From Paratinospora sagittata (taxonomy: Eukaryota; Streptophyta; Magnoliopsida; Ranunculales; Menispermaceae): DNA of 64,000 bases. Below the pieces are notes generated by a model that was not told the DNA's origin, ran no database searches, and saw only the letters and a list, made by a program, of their open reading frames with translations. Location of the stretch: the NCBI GenBank assembly GCA_035771175.1, contig CM069612.1, positions 31,661,341 to 31,725,340 on the forward strand, read 5' to 3'. Below, one piece after another: positions 1 to 11,692 of this stretch. The position numbers and the translations under genes were made by a program. How positions within the stretch are numbered: the stretch's first letter is position 1; every line of letters begins with the position of its first letter.

Positions 1-3000
1 TTACCAAATGGCAGTGAGTTTCAACTGGCAACAGAGAACACAACTTCAAACCCAAATGCTAAACCAAAAACTTATACTTCATTCAGTTGCAGCCAAGCCA
101 ACTTGCCAGAATTTTCTGATAATCTAATTATCCCAAAGTATGGAGACATTACTATGGCGAGACTTGGTCCAGGACAGGTGATTATTTTTGCTAGCTAATA
201 TATGATTTTGTTGATTAGTCGATTGGTAATCTCTGTTTGTGTCTGATGCACAGTACAAAATCAGCCGTTCATTTTATAAATTAAGCTATCAGAAGTAGAT
301 GTCCCAAGGAAACTGTTCGAAACACACACATGCGAAAGCAACTAATAGTTTGAATAAGAAGATATTTTCCCATCATTGTAACTGAATTAAGTTTTTCTAG
401 TATTATGACTCAATTTAGCTTTAGTTGGTTACAAATGTTAGCTTTGAGTGGTGCTGAGTTTATTGTATATAAATTAGATGTTTAGAGGGGCTTGCCAAAA
501 GGAGGAAAAAAAGAAAAGAATCACAAAGACAGCCTAGTTTGTTTGAGTTGACATTGATTGGATATTTTTTTTATCTTTGAAGCTTGCTGAATATGAGTCA
601 AAATCTTATGCTTTTTTGAGGGAGAATTAGATTGAAAATCTCCTTCATTAAACCTTGGTGAATATGAAACATATTGGATATAGGAACTGAATTACTTGAC
701 TTATCCAAAAAACAAAGATCCTTAAAACCTAGAAAAATTTCATGTGGCCTTATATTCCATATGTTTTGAAGGCCAATGTGGTAACTTTAATTTTAATTTC
801 CTCAGGTTTCTACACTTTTAATTTGACGAAATGTAAGATTTTAGCTGCTTTACTTATGTTGAATTGTCTATATGCTTCTATGACTTTCTATTCTTGTTAT
901 TTCATGTATTTTTGTTTTTTCCCCTTAGTCCATCTTGTTCCTATTTTCTAAATATTAATCCTAGTTGCTTTTCCCAGTACCAACACCCCTTGGACCTCCA
1001 CCCTGGAGTCTGTATCTCTCATTCTTTCCCACTCACAACACTGTTACCATGATTTCATAAATCCACTTGTACTGTTATGTCCTGTATGGTAGATTACATT
1101 CCAAATGTGTTTTGTTTCTAGTGTGCACAGGCAATGCTTTAATTAAGGTTCAATGGTCTAAATCAATGGTCCTCTTTTGTTGCCATCTTACATTTTTTTG
1201 AATTCTAAATGTGTTCTTTTGCCTCTTGACATTTTTGGGGAACTGTTCATGCTTCTGCTTCTTTCTTTCTGCAGTTAGGGATTATTTTCCTTCTTATTTA
1301 ATATATCATCCTAATCATACTTTACACTGAGCATTAATGGCCACAACATGGAAATAGAACTTCATACTTTACACTGAGCATTAATGTCCACAACATTATT
1401 CTTAATCCAGGAAATAGAACTTGAGGCTCATGCTGTTAAAGGGGTTGGTAAAACTCATGCAAAGTGGTCACCTGTAGCTACAGCTTGGTATAGGATGCTC
1501 CCTGAGGTAATACAAATAGGTTGATTAGGACCAATTTGTGACTCTATCTTCAATCTGCCTCTAACTTTGTTTGCTTTTGTGAATAGGTTGTGCTTTTACA
1601 AGAAGTAGAGGATGAAAAGGCAGAGGAGCTTGTAAAGAAATGTCCAGTTAATGTATTTGATATAGAAGATATTGCCAAGGGTAAGTGATCATGTTCTTGG
1701 TTAGGGTTAGAAATATTCTCTTCAGTGAGGAAAGCATTTCCTGCTATGCTTATTATTTTCTCTGCAGTCTGCACTAACATTCCTTCCATTCTTCAAAACT
1801 GTCAGGTCATTTCTCATTTTCTTTAGACTAGAATGGCTTTGCCATTAACAAATTTGAAAAAAAAGGGTTAAGGAATTTGTGTTGAGTTAGCATATCACGT
1901 TACATATTTTCCATCTCCATTTGATGGTTCTAGCTTGCCAAGCAGGTAAGAAAAGGGCAACTGTAGCTCGACCACGAGCCTGTACGCTGTGTAGGGAATG
2001 CATTCAAGGGGATGACTGGGAGAAACGAGTTGCACTAAGACGTGTAAAAAATCATTTTATCTGTAAGTATTGAACTGATGTATATGCCATTAATGAATCT
2101 ATCTTAGTTGTTTGTTAAGCATGTGACGTTCACTTTGGTGGCTCATTTCTATCGCTCATAGCCTACACTCTATATGCACAGAACACTTGTGTTGTCCTAT
2201 TATTGATTCATTTATGGGAACACTATATCAATTATATCATTTTAGTCATATTTTCTGATATGGTTTTGGGAACAAGAGAGCATATCTCTATGCATAAGAT
2301 GACTATCTACATGATTTTGGGATATGGTTTTGCAGTGAAGAGTGCCAATTTGCTTTTGTACTTGGCATGTTTTGCATGAAGACGCTACAAGCAGTTGTTT
2401 CTCCTAGTCTGCTTTTGTGCAATCATTTTTCAAGGCTATAAAATCTTTTTCATGCTACTTATAGAAACTAAAATGCCATGGTTCCATCCAGCCCAGGTAT
2501 TTCTATTGGTACTTAGAACTGAGATTTTAAAAAGAGGATTGGCTCCTCTAACTGGAACAAAGAAAAAAAAAAAAAATTTGTTGCTTGTCAAAAAAAAGAA
2601 CTAGAACAAAAAAGACTCATGCTTACTTTTGCGTTGAATTGGAGATCGCTATGTGGAGATTAATTACCAGTACAGTTTTTCCTTTCATTGTTTGTACAAA
2701 ATTACAAATACAACTCAACCCAGCTCAAATAAGTGTAGATTACATCAATTTGCTGTCTCTACTCTTATATATTGAGGGCCAAATCTTCTGTTCTATCATA
2801 AGTGATTATACCTTTCTTAATTATCTTTACACATGTTATTTTAGGTCTTTTTCTTCTTCTAGCAATGCCGTTACTAGTTAATAATTGACTCTTTTTAACC
2901 ATCTAATCTGGAAGCCTTGTTCAAGCGAGTCTCCGACTTTTCATGGGAGGTCAATTAAATTGGAGGATGGTTATGTATTAATTTTTCCTTTGTTTACCTT

Positions 3001-3355
3001 CCAAAAAAAACTCTTTCTGCTGAAGTCATAGGCAAAATCTTTTTCATGGAAGAAACTTTTACTGATTAGCAGTCAAAGAAGTGAAACATGGTTTCCATAA
3101 ATAGTCGATTGATATTCTTCTTTAGAATAGAGATCTGTGTGAATTCTCTACTTACGCAGTTGACCGAGCAAGTTTTGGGCATGTCCACTTCTAACATTGT
3201 GTTCACAATTATTTTTTTTAATTATTTATTATTATCATTTTTTTTCTGCAGTTACCATAGAATCAATTGGGGCATTACCTCCAGAGGTTCTGTTTACTGA
3301 AGCCGTAAAGATATTGGAGGACAAGTGTGAGCGAGTGATTTCTGACCTTTCGTAA
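1..3355 (+). CDS. RPAC1: RNA polymerases I and III subunit RPAC1 (AC40-like), 3' part
   Basis: This is the alpha-like subunit shared by RNA polymerases I and III, which pairs with AC19 in the nucleus to start enzyme assembly. The 5' exons lie left of the window. Visible exons are 1-177, 1411-1506, 1587-1680, 1934-2062 and 3252-3355, all with GT-AG borders and matching phases, giving the last ~199 residues and a TAA stop at 3353. Family landmarks are [19 protein letters not shown], the following LLP, and the C-terminal [15 protein letters not shown]. The exons at 1587 and 1934 carry a CP dipeptide (KKCPVNVF) and then a CxxCxxC (ACTLCREC). This resembles the ferredoxin-like insert of archaeal subunit D and is absent from human POLR1C. 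The last intron (2063-3251) contains a decayed copy of the terminal exon. The family assignment is firm; Fe-S binding is inference. Confidence 0.93.
1315..1410 (+). repeat. Short tandem duplication at a 3' splice site of RPAC1
   Basis: About 35 bp beginning tcatactttacactgagcat occurs at 1315-1349 and again at 1362-1397. Copy 1 is followed directly by ggaaatagaactt, the same bases that start the next coding exon. Copy 2 is followed by an extra tattcttaatccag and then the real exon at 1411. Only copy 2 has an AG acceptor, so copy 1 is a duplicated intron-exon junction without a splice site. Confidence 0.8.
2913..3062 (+). repeat. Decayed duplicate of the RPAC1 terminal exon and 3' UTR
   Basis: The stretch runs through gcgagtctccgacttttcat, gggaggtca, ggttatgtattaatttttcc and cttttt­catggaagaaa. 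It parallels the end of the true last exon and its 3' UTR (gcgagtg..tctgacctttcgtaatgggaggtca, then ttatgtattagattttcc and cttttcatggaagaaa, 3330-3440). It lies in the last intron, about 400 bp upstream of the functional copy, and has no open frame. Confidence 0.65.
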
Positions 3356-3971
3356 TGGGAGGTCAGTTATGTATTAGATTTTCCTTGCATCCTTTGGTTT
3401 TTACCTTCTTTGTGTAAAATCTTTTCATGGAAGAAAAGTTTATTTATATTTAACAAGATGACCTCTTCTATGTGTAAAGCCCGTCTCACGTGATCTTAAT
3501 TTCTGTTTGCATATGATTCCTTTGTAAGAAGATGCTTAATGCATTCTTAATTGAGCACACAAAGGTAATTTGGCAATAGTATTTTGTTCTGCCAACTGAC
3601 CTTGAGCCACCATATTATATTCTAGAAAATAATTAAATTTTCATGAACTTGATACCTCACATCATAATTTAGAAAACCCAAGCATTTGGGCATATTGATT
3701 TCATGAATCTTTGACCATTCATTGAGTAACTTGCACTATTAAAGAGCAGCTTCTCAATAATTGTAGCTATTGGTCTCGAGCAGGTTGTTTCTCTATCATT
3801 TCATGGATAAAATGCTTATATCCAAAGTTTTGGCAAATTTTTCTTGGTGATTGCCCCCTTCCTTTAATCCCCCCTCGGCTTCTATTTAAGATAATGTTTG
3901 TTAACTTTATCTAGCCTCCACTTCTACTTTAAAATAAACCTTTATTTGTAGTAGAGGATTAAACTCTTATA

Positions 3972-4145
3972 AAGGGCAGCTCAGTGCACAAAGCTCCTGC
4001 TTATGCGAGGTCTCGGAGAAGGGTCAGACCACATTGGATATATTGTATGCGGCCTACCTTGCATTGCAAGAGGCTGTTTTCACAACTCGACCTACATGGT
4101 CACACGGTAGCAACTCTTACCGTTGCGCCAAGGCTCCCTTCAGGT
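3972..4145 (-). mobile_element. Au-like SINE
   Basis: Read on the minus strand this is a tRNA-derived SINE. An A-box-like TGGCGCAACGG and a B-box-like GGTCGAGTT sit near its 5' end, followed by the conserved CAATGCAAGGTAGGCCGCAT block and GGTCTGACCCTTCTCCGAGA. It is flanked by a near-perfect 13-bp target-site duplication, ttaaactcttata (3959-3971) and ttaacctcttata (4146-4158). The layout and body match the plant Au SINE family. Confidence 0.85.
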
Positions 4146-6529
4146 TTAACCTCTTATAGAATTAGTCAAAATCTCTTGCTTATTCTTGCAGTGTTATACC
4201 TTTACTTCAATTACAAGTAGAAAAAATAGCAATATTTACCTAAAAAATAATTTTTTTTATCATCCTCTACTTTTTTAAAGGTTTCAAGTAAGTCAACTAA
4301 CACCACCTATGTCAATCCTACTTGACTGATCTTTAATCATCTGGTGAATGAAATATTTTAGGAATTATCAGAAATTGCAACACACCTTGGATTCTCATGG
4401 TAGAGTTCTTAGGATAATAGTTGGAAGTAATTAACCTATGTTTTCTTGGAAAAAAGATGCTGCATAACATGGTAGAGAGTTGTCTTCAGGTCCCCACTTG
4501 GACTTTGTGACCTCTACAATTCATTACTATTTCTTGATTCCCCTCTGGCATCTTTCTTATTATTACTTAAAACCACATTTAAATATTCATTGCAGGTTTA
4601 AATATATGATTCTTCCAGCAGGGCCTTGAATTAGGTGCTGTCAGTGAGTTTATGTAATTTTCTCAAAAGCAACATTGGTCCAACTTTGGAGATTTTTCAT
4701 ATCGGAGCACGCGTTGAAGCGGAGATGTAGTGGACCATTCATTTATATAGAGCAGTGTACTACATTATCATACCATGTGCCTAGAACTATGAATGGAGAA
4801 AAAGGAATCTGTTGGTTCTCTCCAACAAAATCAGGGAAAAAAAAATTCAACCTTTTGAGCAGACTTCACAAGGGCTTAAAGAACCTAATGGAAATTTTTT
4901 TTTTTCCTTCTTGCAGATTTCCCGGGTGGGAATAATCTAATGTGATAGATTGTTATATTTTTTATATTCATATATACATTGTTGTTTGTATTGCTTCCAG
5001 GAAATTCAGGTGTTGGTCACTAATACTCTCTCTAATGTACTTTTAGATCTGTGTTTTATTGCTAATAGCAAAACCCAACAAAAATGGTTGACTCATACTT
5101 CATGATCTAACCCTCAAATTAATGAACCCTATGAAGTGGGTCTGCCATGTGGTTTGCTCAATTTCTCTTAGATGTGTGAGGGGACAAGTTTTCTGTCCTT
5201 ACTTGAATAAGATAAGTATTACAAACAAGAAAAGACAAAGGGATTGCTTAGTATGTTTGATCCCTGAGGTCTTAGCGCCTTTGTTTTTTTATTTATACAA
5301 CATGCATATTAACTTGGAAACAAGAAGAAAATAGCAAGAGGTGTATATATATTCAGAGTAGTTAATTTGTCAAAAATCATATCTGGATTTCTCCTAAAGG
5401 TAGCACATGACACTGCACAAATGAGACGTGTTGGAAAGCTTTCAACTGATTTGATAAGCAGATTTTGTGGTGTTGATGAGGTGAAATTAGTAGCAATGAT
5501 ACAGATGCAATGGTGCATAAGCCCCCTTATTAGTTACTTGCAGAGATGCAGAGATTATTATTTTTTATTTTTTATTATTTTCAAGTATCGTTGGCCCTCT
5601 TTGGCACTACTTAAGAAATGAAGCTTTTATATTTATATTTAAAAGCACTCTTTTAATCAACATGTGATAGTTATGTTGGTTGAGGAACTGAGTATAAGTG
5701 AGATTGAGGTCCAGGTCTTCAGTTTGAGTTTGAGTGTGTCTTTATTTATCTGACTCTGTTGGAAAGGTCAGTCTAAATATTTCTGTCATGTTTGAGTCTG
5801 AAATGATTAGTCTTGTTCAAAGAAAAGAAAGATACTTATCAGGTGTCAGAAAAACAATAATAATAAAAAAAAGAACTCTTTTAAACTAATACGGTAGTTA
5901 AATAAATTTTGAAAGTCTTTAAGAAGTACTTATTTTATAATTGATAACTAAAGCGGAGATATGCCGAACAAGGCCAATGTCATATTGTCTTGAGGCTCAA
6001 AAATTTCATTTTAAAAAAAAAGAAAAACCTAAGCTTAAATTATTTAAACATTGCAAGTCTCAATATCATCATGTCAATCAAGGTATCTAAAGAAAAAATT
6101 AAAAATGTATGGCTGTATTCTACTCAGTGACTCTTAAAAAAAAAAAAAAAAAAAAATCCTATCTTTATCAAGCAATTAATTATGGTCATAATTATAGCCA
6201 TGGATTTATTAATTTTAGTTCTTCATTTTCTTAAATATCATTTTATTCTCATTTTTCTCCCTTCTTCTTCTTCTTTCCCATGTTGCATTTCAATCATAAT
6301 AATTATGTATATAATATTAACTTCTCCTTAAATCCCTCAGAACATTTCCTTGTTAACATAAGAAAAAGAATGGTTCACCATGAAAGTGTTGGAGAAAATA
6401 TGCTTTATTATATATAAGATCCAGCAAGAATAAAAAGTAAGAGAAACTGGCTAGAATAATGTCCTCACTCCTCAATAAGAAAAGTAGGAGAAAAACATTA
6501 GAAATAAATAGTCATGATTGCAACCTAAC

Positions 6530-6530
<1 letters not shown>

Positions 6531-6575
<45 letters not shown>
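6531..6575. repeat. (TTA)n microsatellite
   Basis: About 15 uninterrupted TTA/ATT units, in intergenic DNA downstream of RPAC1. Confidence 0.95.
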
Positions 6576-6577
<2 letters not shown>

Positions 6578-6716
6578 AATTGAGGTTTGATGGGTCACCA
6601 CCTTATATAGGTTTCACTTTCTTGGGACCTCATACACAGTTGTGTTTAAGAGCAACCTTTGGAACCCATGGATTTTGGCAGAGGGTTTGGTATAAAGTGA
6701 GGAGACCCCTAAACCC

Positions 6717-6720
<4 letters not shown>

Positions 6721-6757
<37 letters not shown>
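6721..6757. repeat. (TA)n microsatellite
   Basis: About 18 uninterrupted TA units, in intergenic DNA. Confidence 0.95.
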
Positions 6758-7159
6758 CTATGTATAAAGCAACATCTTCTTTTAGATTTCATAAGCAGTA
6801 GGACCTTCTTTTGTGTTCCATCAGTGGTGGAATTTTTAACTAAAATTGGCCTATGGTGCTCTTATTTTCAATCTCCTTTAATGTTTACTTTGATATCATA
6901 TGAGTAATTTCCTTGTGCCCTCTTCTAAGCTTGCTTTGCCATTTTCTTTTGAGTGCATTGAAATGCAGTTCCTTGTCTCATCAAAACTATATATATTTTT
7001 ATCTTTAGAGATGGGCCCTTTATGTCTTGGGTACCACACCACCACTTTAATACCAATATATAAAGCTGGCTCACATTTTAAAAGGAAAAAGTTTTTTATT
7101 TTATCAAGAACCTTAATTAATTTAATTTTTAAAAATATATAGTTAATTCTTTTGTAGAA

Positions 7160-7337
7160 CCAACGGTGGATCAGTTCAGTGGAGCAAGCACTCCACCCTG
7201 AAGGTCTGGTGTTTGAATCAAGGAACTTATCCTCCCACCACAGAGTTGGTCAAATGTGTCTAAGGGTGTTTGTGACCGTACCCTATAAGGATTAGTAGGA
7301 ACGTAAGTTTCCATTATCTCAAAAAAAAAAAAAAAAA
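7160..7337 (+). mobile_element. SINE, non-Au family, with poly-A tail
   Basis: A tRNA-like head has an A-box-like tcagttcagtgg and a B-box-like ggtgtttgaatc. A ~100-bp body ends in gtttccattatctc and a ~17-base A run. Imperfect flanking duplications are attcttttgtagaa (7146-7159) and tttcctttgttgaa just after the tail. The body differs from the Au-like elements here. Confidence 0.75.
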
Positions 7338-7943
7338 TATTTCCTTTGTTGAATTGTTTGATTTTATTACTTATCTTATACTGTTATTACCCATTTCAAT
7401 TTAATAAATTATCGTATTTGTATCAATAGATATTCTTCTGGTGTTGGGTGAAATGATGGAAATGTTCCTGAAATTAATGCCTATATAGTACTAGAATATA
7501 ATTGTTTTTAACCCTTATTATCATCTAGTTTCTATTCTCCTATAAAATTATTTGATCTAATTAAGGCAATCAATTGTGTTTATGATCAATCTCGAATACA
7601 TTGCTTTAGATCCAAACAAATGCAGCATCATTTTTAAATAATCGAATCCTTTATTAACTACAGTAGCTAAAATAAATAAATAAATAAAAGATTTTTTTTT
7701 TTTGAAAAAAGTCTGTTATATATAAAACAAGAATGATTTATTTACATATCTAAGTGATGAGATTAGTCTTTGTTGTTGGGTGGACCTGAATTTTTACTAG
7801 TACCGATATTATTTTCAACTTAACCACCTTTAGGCTTAGGTGTAGAGTTTTACTCCAAAAGGCTTCGGTATTAATAAGGGTGATATCTCAACTTATATTT
7901 CATGGGATGAACAAGCTCATATCCGATGTGAGACTATTATTTC

Positions 7944-8016
7944 TGTCACACCCTGGGTTGCACAGCGTGCCCCCTACCCAGGTGTGGGCGCACGCTGTGC
8001 AACCCAGGGTGTGACA
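7944..8016. repeat. Perfect 27-bp inverted repeat (hairpin)
   Basis: 7944-7970 is the exact reverse complement of 7990-8016, separated by a 19-base spacer. The left arm starts at the first base of the nested insertion. No mismatch is seen across the 27 pairs. Confidence 0.95.
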
Positions 8017-8253
8017 AAAATGCCTTACGTGCCCCTATCCAGGTGTGGGCGCACCCTCTCGGGGCGAACGCCTAGCCATTATGGATCCATAATATATTTT
8101 TGTCACGCCGAAGTGGCAGACAAATAATCGTTTCGATGTAGACCAGCTGCGGTTGGGTTGCTACATGACGATATGACAATATTGTGAGATACGGGGCTGG
8201 CGTTCTCCACTGCGGTGGTGCGCCCGCGTTCTGGCTGCGGTCAGGTCATGACA
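7944..8253. mobile_element. 310-bp insertion nested in the TRIM LTR, probably a solo LTR
   Basis: This segment interrupts the TRIM's left LTR exactly where the right LTR is continuous. It begins TGTCA, ends TGACA and is flanked by the 5-bp direct repeat atttc (7939-7943 and 8254-8258). TG...CA ends with a 5-bp duplication fit a solo LTR. It is more GC-rich than its surroundings and contains two copies of a tatccaggtgtgggcgcac-like motif. A non-autonomous DNA element is the alternative. Confidence 0.7.
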
Positions 8254-8633
8254 ATTTCGATCAGTTCACACATACCCAACAAATCTCCATCTTGGACCGG
8301 AATTTAATTTTCATCACGATTACACCACACGATCCATGCCAGATTAATTGTCGTCGTCATCTCGATGAGGAGTAACTCGAGAAACCATCTGCGACTATGA
8401 GCACACGCGCATGCTTTGCCTTAATATATATGCATCCCAACTGAACCATCAGCTCTGATACCACTTGTTGGGTTGGTCTGAATTTTTACTAGTATCGATA
8501 TTGTCTTTAACTTAAGCACATTTAGGCTCAGGTGTAAGGTTTTACTCCAAAAGGCCTCGGTACTAGTGAGGGGTATGATGAATATGTACATATCTGATGT
8601 GAGACTATTATTTCGATCCACGTATACCCAACA

Positions 8634-10279
8634 GTCTTAAACTTGTGTAACTTTAGAAATATAGGATAATAATACTTGATTGTCAAGGTAGACAGCACAA
8701 TATTTTTTCAATATTTTCTTAACAATTAACATCTTTAAACTGGAATTGTAACATTTCAAAAATTAGTATTAAAGTTCAAATATTCTCAACAAACTAGTCT
8801 TAATTGTTAGAATGCTTGATAATTATATATATCATGGCCACAAGAATGTCCACTTATTAAAATAATGTATTAACAACAAAGTTGTCATATTTGGAAACTT
8901 TTCAAAACTTAAAGTTATTTACTCAAGTAACTAGAAAACCATTCAAGAAATAAATTTTGAGTTGCAGATATACATAAATAATAGCAGTTGTAGAATAATG
9001 AATTTGTATGAACATTTTTTTATCCTTTCAAATTATGGATTTTGAACTCCACAACCTCAAAACTTCAACACTTCAACACTTTGTAACTTCGTATCTTTGT
9101 GTCATTGTTATATACTCTACACATCCTCATAAGAGGCGGGTAGTTGTTTTGACTTTTTATGGGTCTTGTTACGATTTTATTTCAATCTTGATCTGGGTAC
9201 TATTATTCTCTATATTAATTAATAGTTAGAATTACCCTTCTATTAATAAAATCATCCTAAATTAATGTCTAATCTACGTGCAATTCAATATTGTAATGTA
9301 ATCTAAATTAACAAAAAAAAAAAAAAAAAGAAATCTAGAAAAAGAACCATTAAGTCGCTTTCATATATATTGGGAGAGAGAAAGAGAGAGGTGAGTTAGT
9401 TTGGTAGACGTCGACGCCTATATTTGATTGGTATAAGACTTCTTACATACATGAGTGTATAGACAATGACACGTCATTGATTATTGTTAGTAATATGAAG
9501 GGATATGAAGGGATACATGTAATAAGATTATTTTACTTTTAAGAGTCAAAATCATTAAATACATAAAATAACATAGATTTATTGAAGGAGATGGAAAAGG
9601 TTTCCTTTGATGGTAACATAGATTTGTTTAGCTCTGGTAGTGTTCATCAATTGGGGTCTCATTTATCTCTGGTCCTACGTGTATTTGTAATAAATAAAAA
9701 ATAAAAAAATTAAGGCTATATTTATTATGTAATTTAAAAATAATTTAAAAAAATTTAGAATGTAATCTCATTTTTAATTGATTAATAGTTTCTAAAACTA
9801 TGTTTAATATCATATTCAAAAATTATTTTTAAAATTTTAAAATAATGAAATTTGTTAAGTTTGTTCAAGATTTCACACAAAAGAAAAACTTAAAAAAACA
9901 ATTTTTATATGTTTTTTAAAAACAAACCTTTTTTCTTAAGATTTTTTAAAAACAATTTTTGTATCATATTAAACCAAACAAGTTTTTTTTTTCAACATTT
10001 TTGATATTTTGTTTTTAAATATTGAAAATTAAATTTAAATTTCATACCAAATGAAGCTTAAGAAAAAAGAAAAAAAGGTATAGAAGTGAAAAATGTTAAT
10101 CTTATTATAAAAAATATAATGCCAAATGTAATTATACATCTATAATTATTAAATAAATATGTATTATATATGTTAAAATATATAATAAATAATTTAATAA
10201 TTATATATATATATATGTATAGTTATACTTAAAATTTATAACTACTCTAACCAAAATAACATTCTCCCAAAAAAGGATA
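8634..10279. other. Intergenic, very AT-rich
   Basis: No genes or clear transposons seen. Contains many poly-A and poly-T runs and TA-rich tracts up to the leader of the kinase gene. A GA-rich patch lies near 9370-9390. Confidence 0.6.
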
Positions 10280-10481
10280 AGGGACAGCAGTGAGAACTGA
10301 GAACGAGGAGGCATTAGAGAAGAGAATGAGAGACTTCTTCTGGCATTGATGTATTGATTTGGACCCCCTTTGGTTTGGGGACAAAAAAAACCAATTGAAA
10401 TAATTGAAACCAGTGAAGAGGCTTTAAGCCCCTTTGACCCCTCATTTCCCTCTCCCTTCCCTCTCTCTCTTCTCTCTTCCG

Positions 10482-10512
<31 letters not shown>

Positions 10513-11692
10513 TTCAGCTCTCACTCCCATAGTACCATTTTCCAACGACTCTATCTCTCTCCTTTCTCTCTTCTCTTTGTGGAGCAGTAGTGCTTTATTA
10601 TTATTATTTTTCTACGTCTCTGGTAAAGCAAAGCCTTAAAGTTCTGATCTTTGACACCAGGTACTTTTGGCTCTTCTTTTTCTCTTTACTTTTTAAGTGC
10701 TCTCTCATTTTCTCTTGATGGGTTTGCATCACTTTACTCTCTTGTTTTCTAATTTTTTTTTTCTTGTGTAACTTGAGGAAAGAGGGGGCTGCTCTTGGGT
10801 TTGGATCTATGGTAGGGTTTGATGTAGAAAAGTGGGTCTGTGTTTGAGATCTGGGTGTTGCTTTTTTATTCATACAGCTTGAAATCTTGCTTCTCTTCTT
10901 CAGTTTCTTCTGACTTTTGACCCCCACCTTCATCTATTCATCTCTCACTTGTGTTGTCTGGCTCTTTGGTTACTTGCCCTTTTGTGAGCTTTTAAAAATC
11001 CCGCATTTTTCTACTGTAAATATCCTGTTTTTTGTGTAGGATTTTGGTGTTTATGCCTACTTTTGAGAGAAAGTTTGCATTTTTGAGTCTGGTAGCTGTG
11101 ATTCTGTACTTGGAGGATCCCCTTTTTTCTTGTTGATTCTGTAGATCATTTGGTGGAAACAGTGTTTGATCTAAGTTTGCTTCCTGCTCACAGTATGCCC
11201 TCTTCTTTTTTCTGTAAAATTTTTTGTGTTTCCGGAATCTCAACAAGGTTTTAGAATTTGTTCATTTAATTTTGCATTTTTGCCTTCTGGACAAGATTTC
11301 TAGTGCTTTAGATTCAGATCTCAATTTATTTATTTATTTTTTATTTTTTAATAATTTGCCGCTTCTGTTGAAAGATCCTGTTTTTCAGTATGCTGATTCT
11401 GGATTAGTTTTTCTTCTTGAATATGTATATTGAATGCTAATTTCTTCACTCTATTGGCTTGCATGATGTAGGTAGCAAAGACAATCGCACTAGTAATTTA
11501 GTAGCGAATGAGTTGTTATCAACTTTTTTGATCTTTTAAATTTGATTAATCGCAGAGATTATCTTATTCTAGAGCCGAGGTTCTTGTATAAGTTTGAGAA
11601 TAAAATGTTTGGGAAAGCTAATGGAGGGAAAGCTGGAGGTTGAATAATGGGCTTGTTCAATCTGAACTATTTAAAGCTTTCATCATCTTCCA
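10280..11692 (+). promoter_or_regulatory. 5' leader region of the D6PK-like kinase gene
   Basis: Downstream of a TA-rich stretch the sequence becomes CT-rich with a (TCT)n tract near 10485-10515, typical of a plant 5' UTR. A likely leader intron starts at a GT donor near 10661 (gacaccag|gtactt) and could end at AG near 11471 or 11556. The reading frames here are low-complexity or out of frame with the kinase, so I treat the region as untranslated. The leader splice sites are inferred. Confidence 0.5.

Larger units (their letters stand above)
4159..7145. other. Intergenic, AT-rich, no gene recognised
   Basis: No coding region with family motifs or believable splice signals is visible. Contents are AT-rich unique-looking sequence, several A or T runs and two microsatellites (listed separately). 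The reading frame at 5367-5621 was examined and matches no family I recognise. Confidence 0.6.
7771..8633 (-). mobile_element. TRIM (miniature LTR retrotransposon)
   Basis: Two direct repeats begin TGTTGGGT and end ACCCAACA: 7774-8281 (enlarged by a nested insertion) and 8466-8633 (168 bp). On the minus strand the LTR at 8466-8633 is followed, two bases on, by TGGTATCAGAGC (8463-8452), the classic primer-binding site complementary to initiator methionine tRNA. So 8466-8633 is the 5' LTR and 7774-8281 the 3' LTR. The 5-bp flanks gtctt (7766-7770 and 8634-8638) look like the target-site duplication. The internal region is under 200 bp and codes for nothing, as expected of a TRIM moved by proteins of another element. 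Confidence 0.9.

Noticed and set aside
5367..5621. 84-aa plus-strand frame possibly coding
   Set aside because: The first ~50 residues look protein-like but match no family I know and run into an AT-rich tract; no supporting signals.
8184..8621. 63- and 66-aa frames
   Set aside because: They fall within the TRIM and its nested insertion.
10201..10639. Glu-rich and Ser-rich frames on both strands
   Set aside because: They are translations of the (TCT)n leader repeat of the kinase gene.
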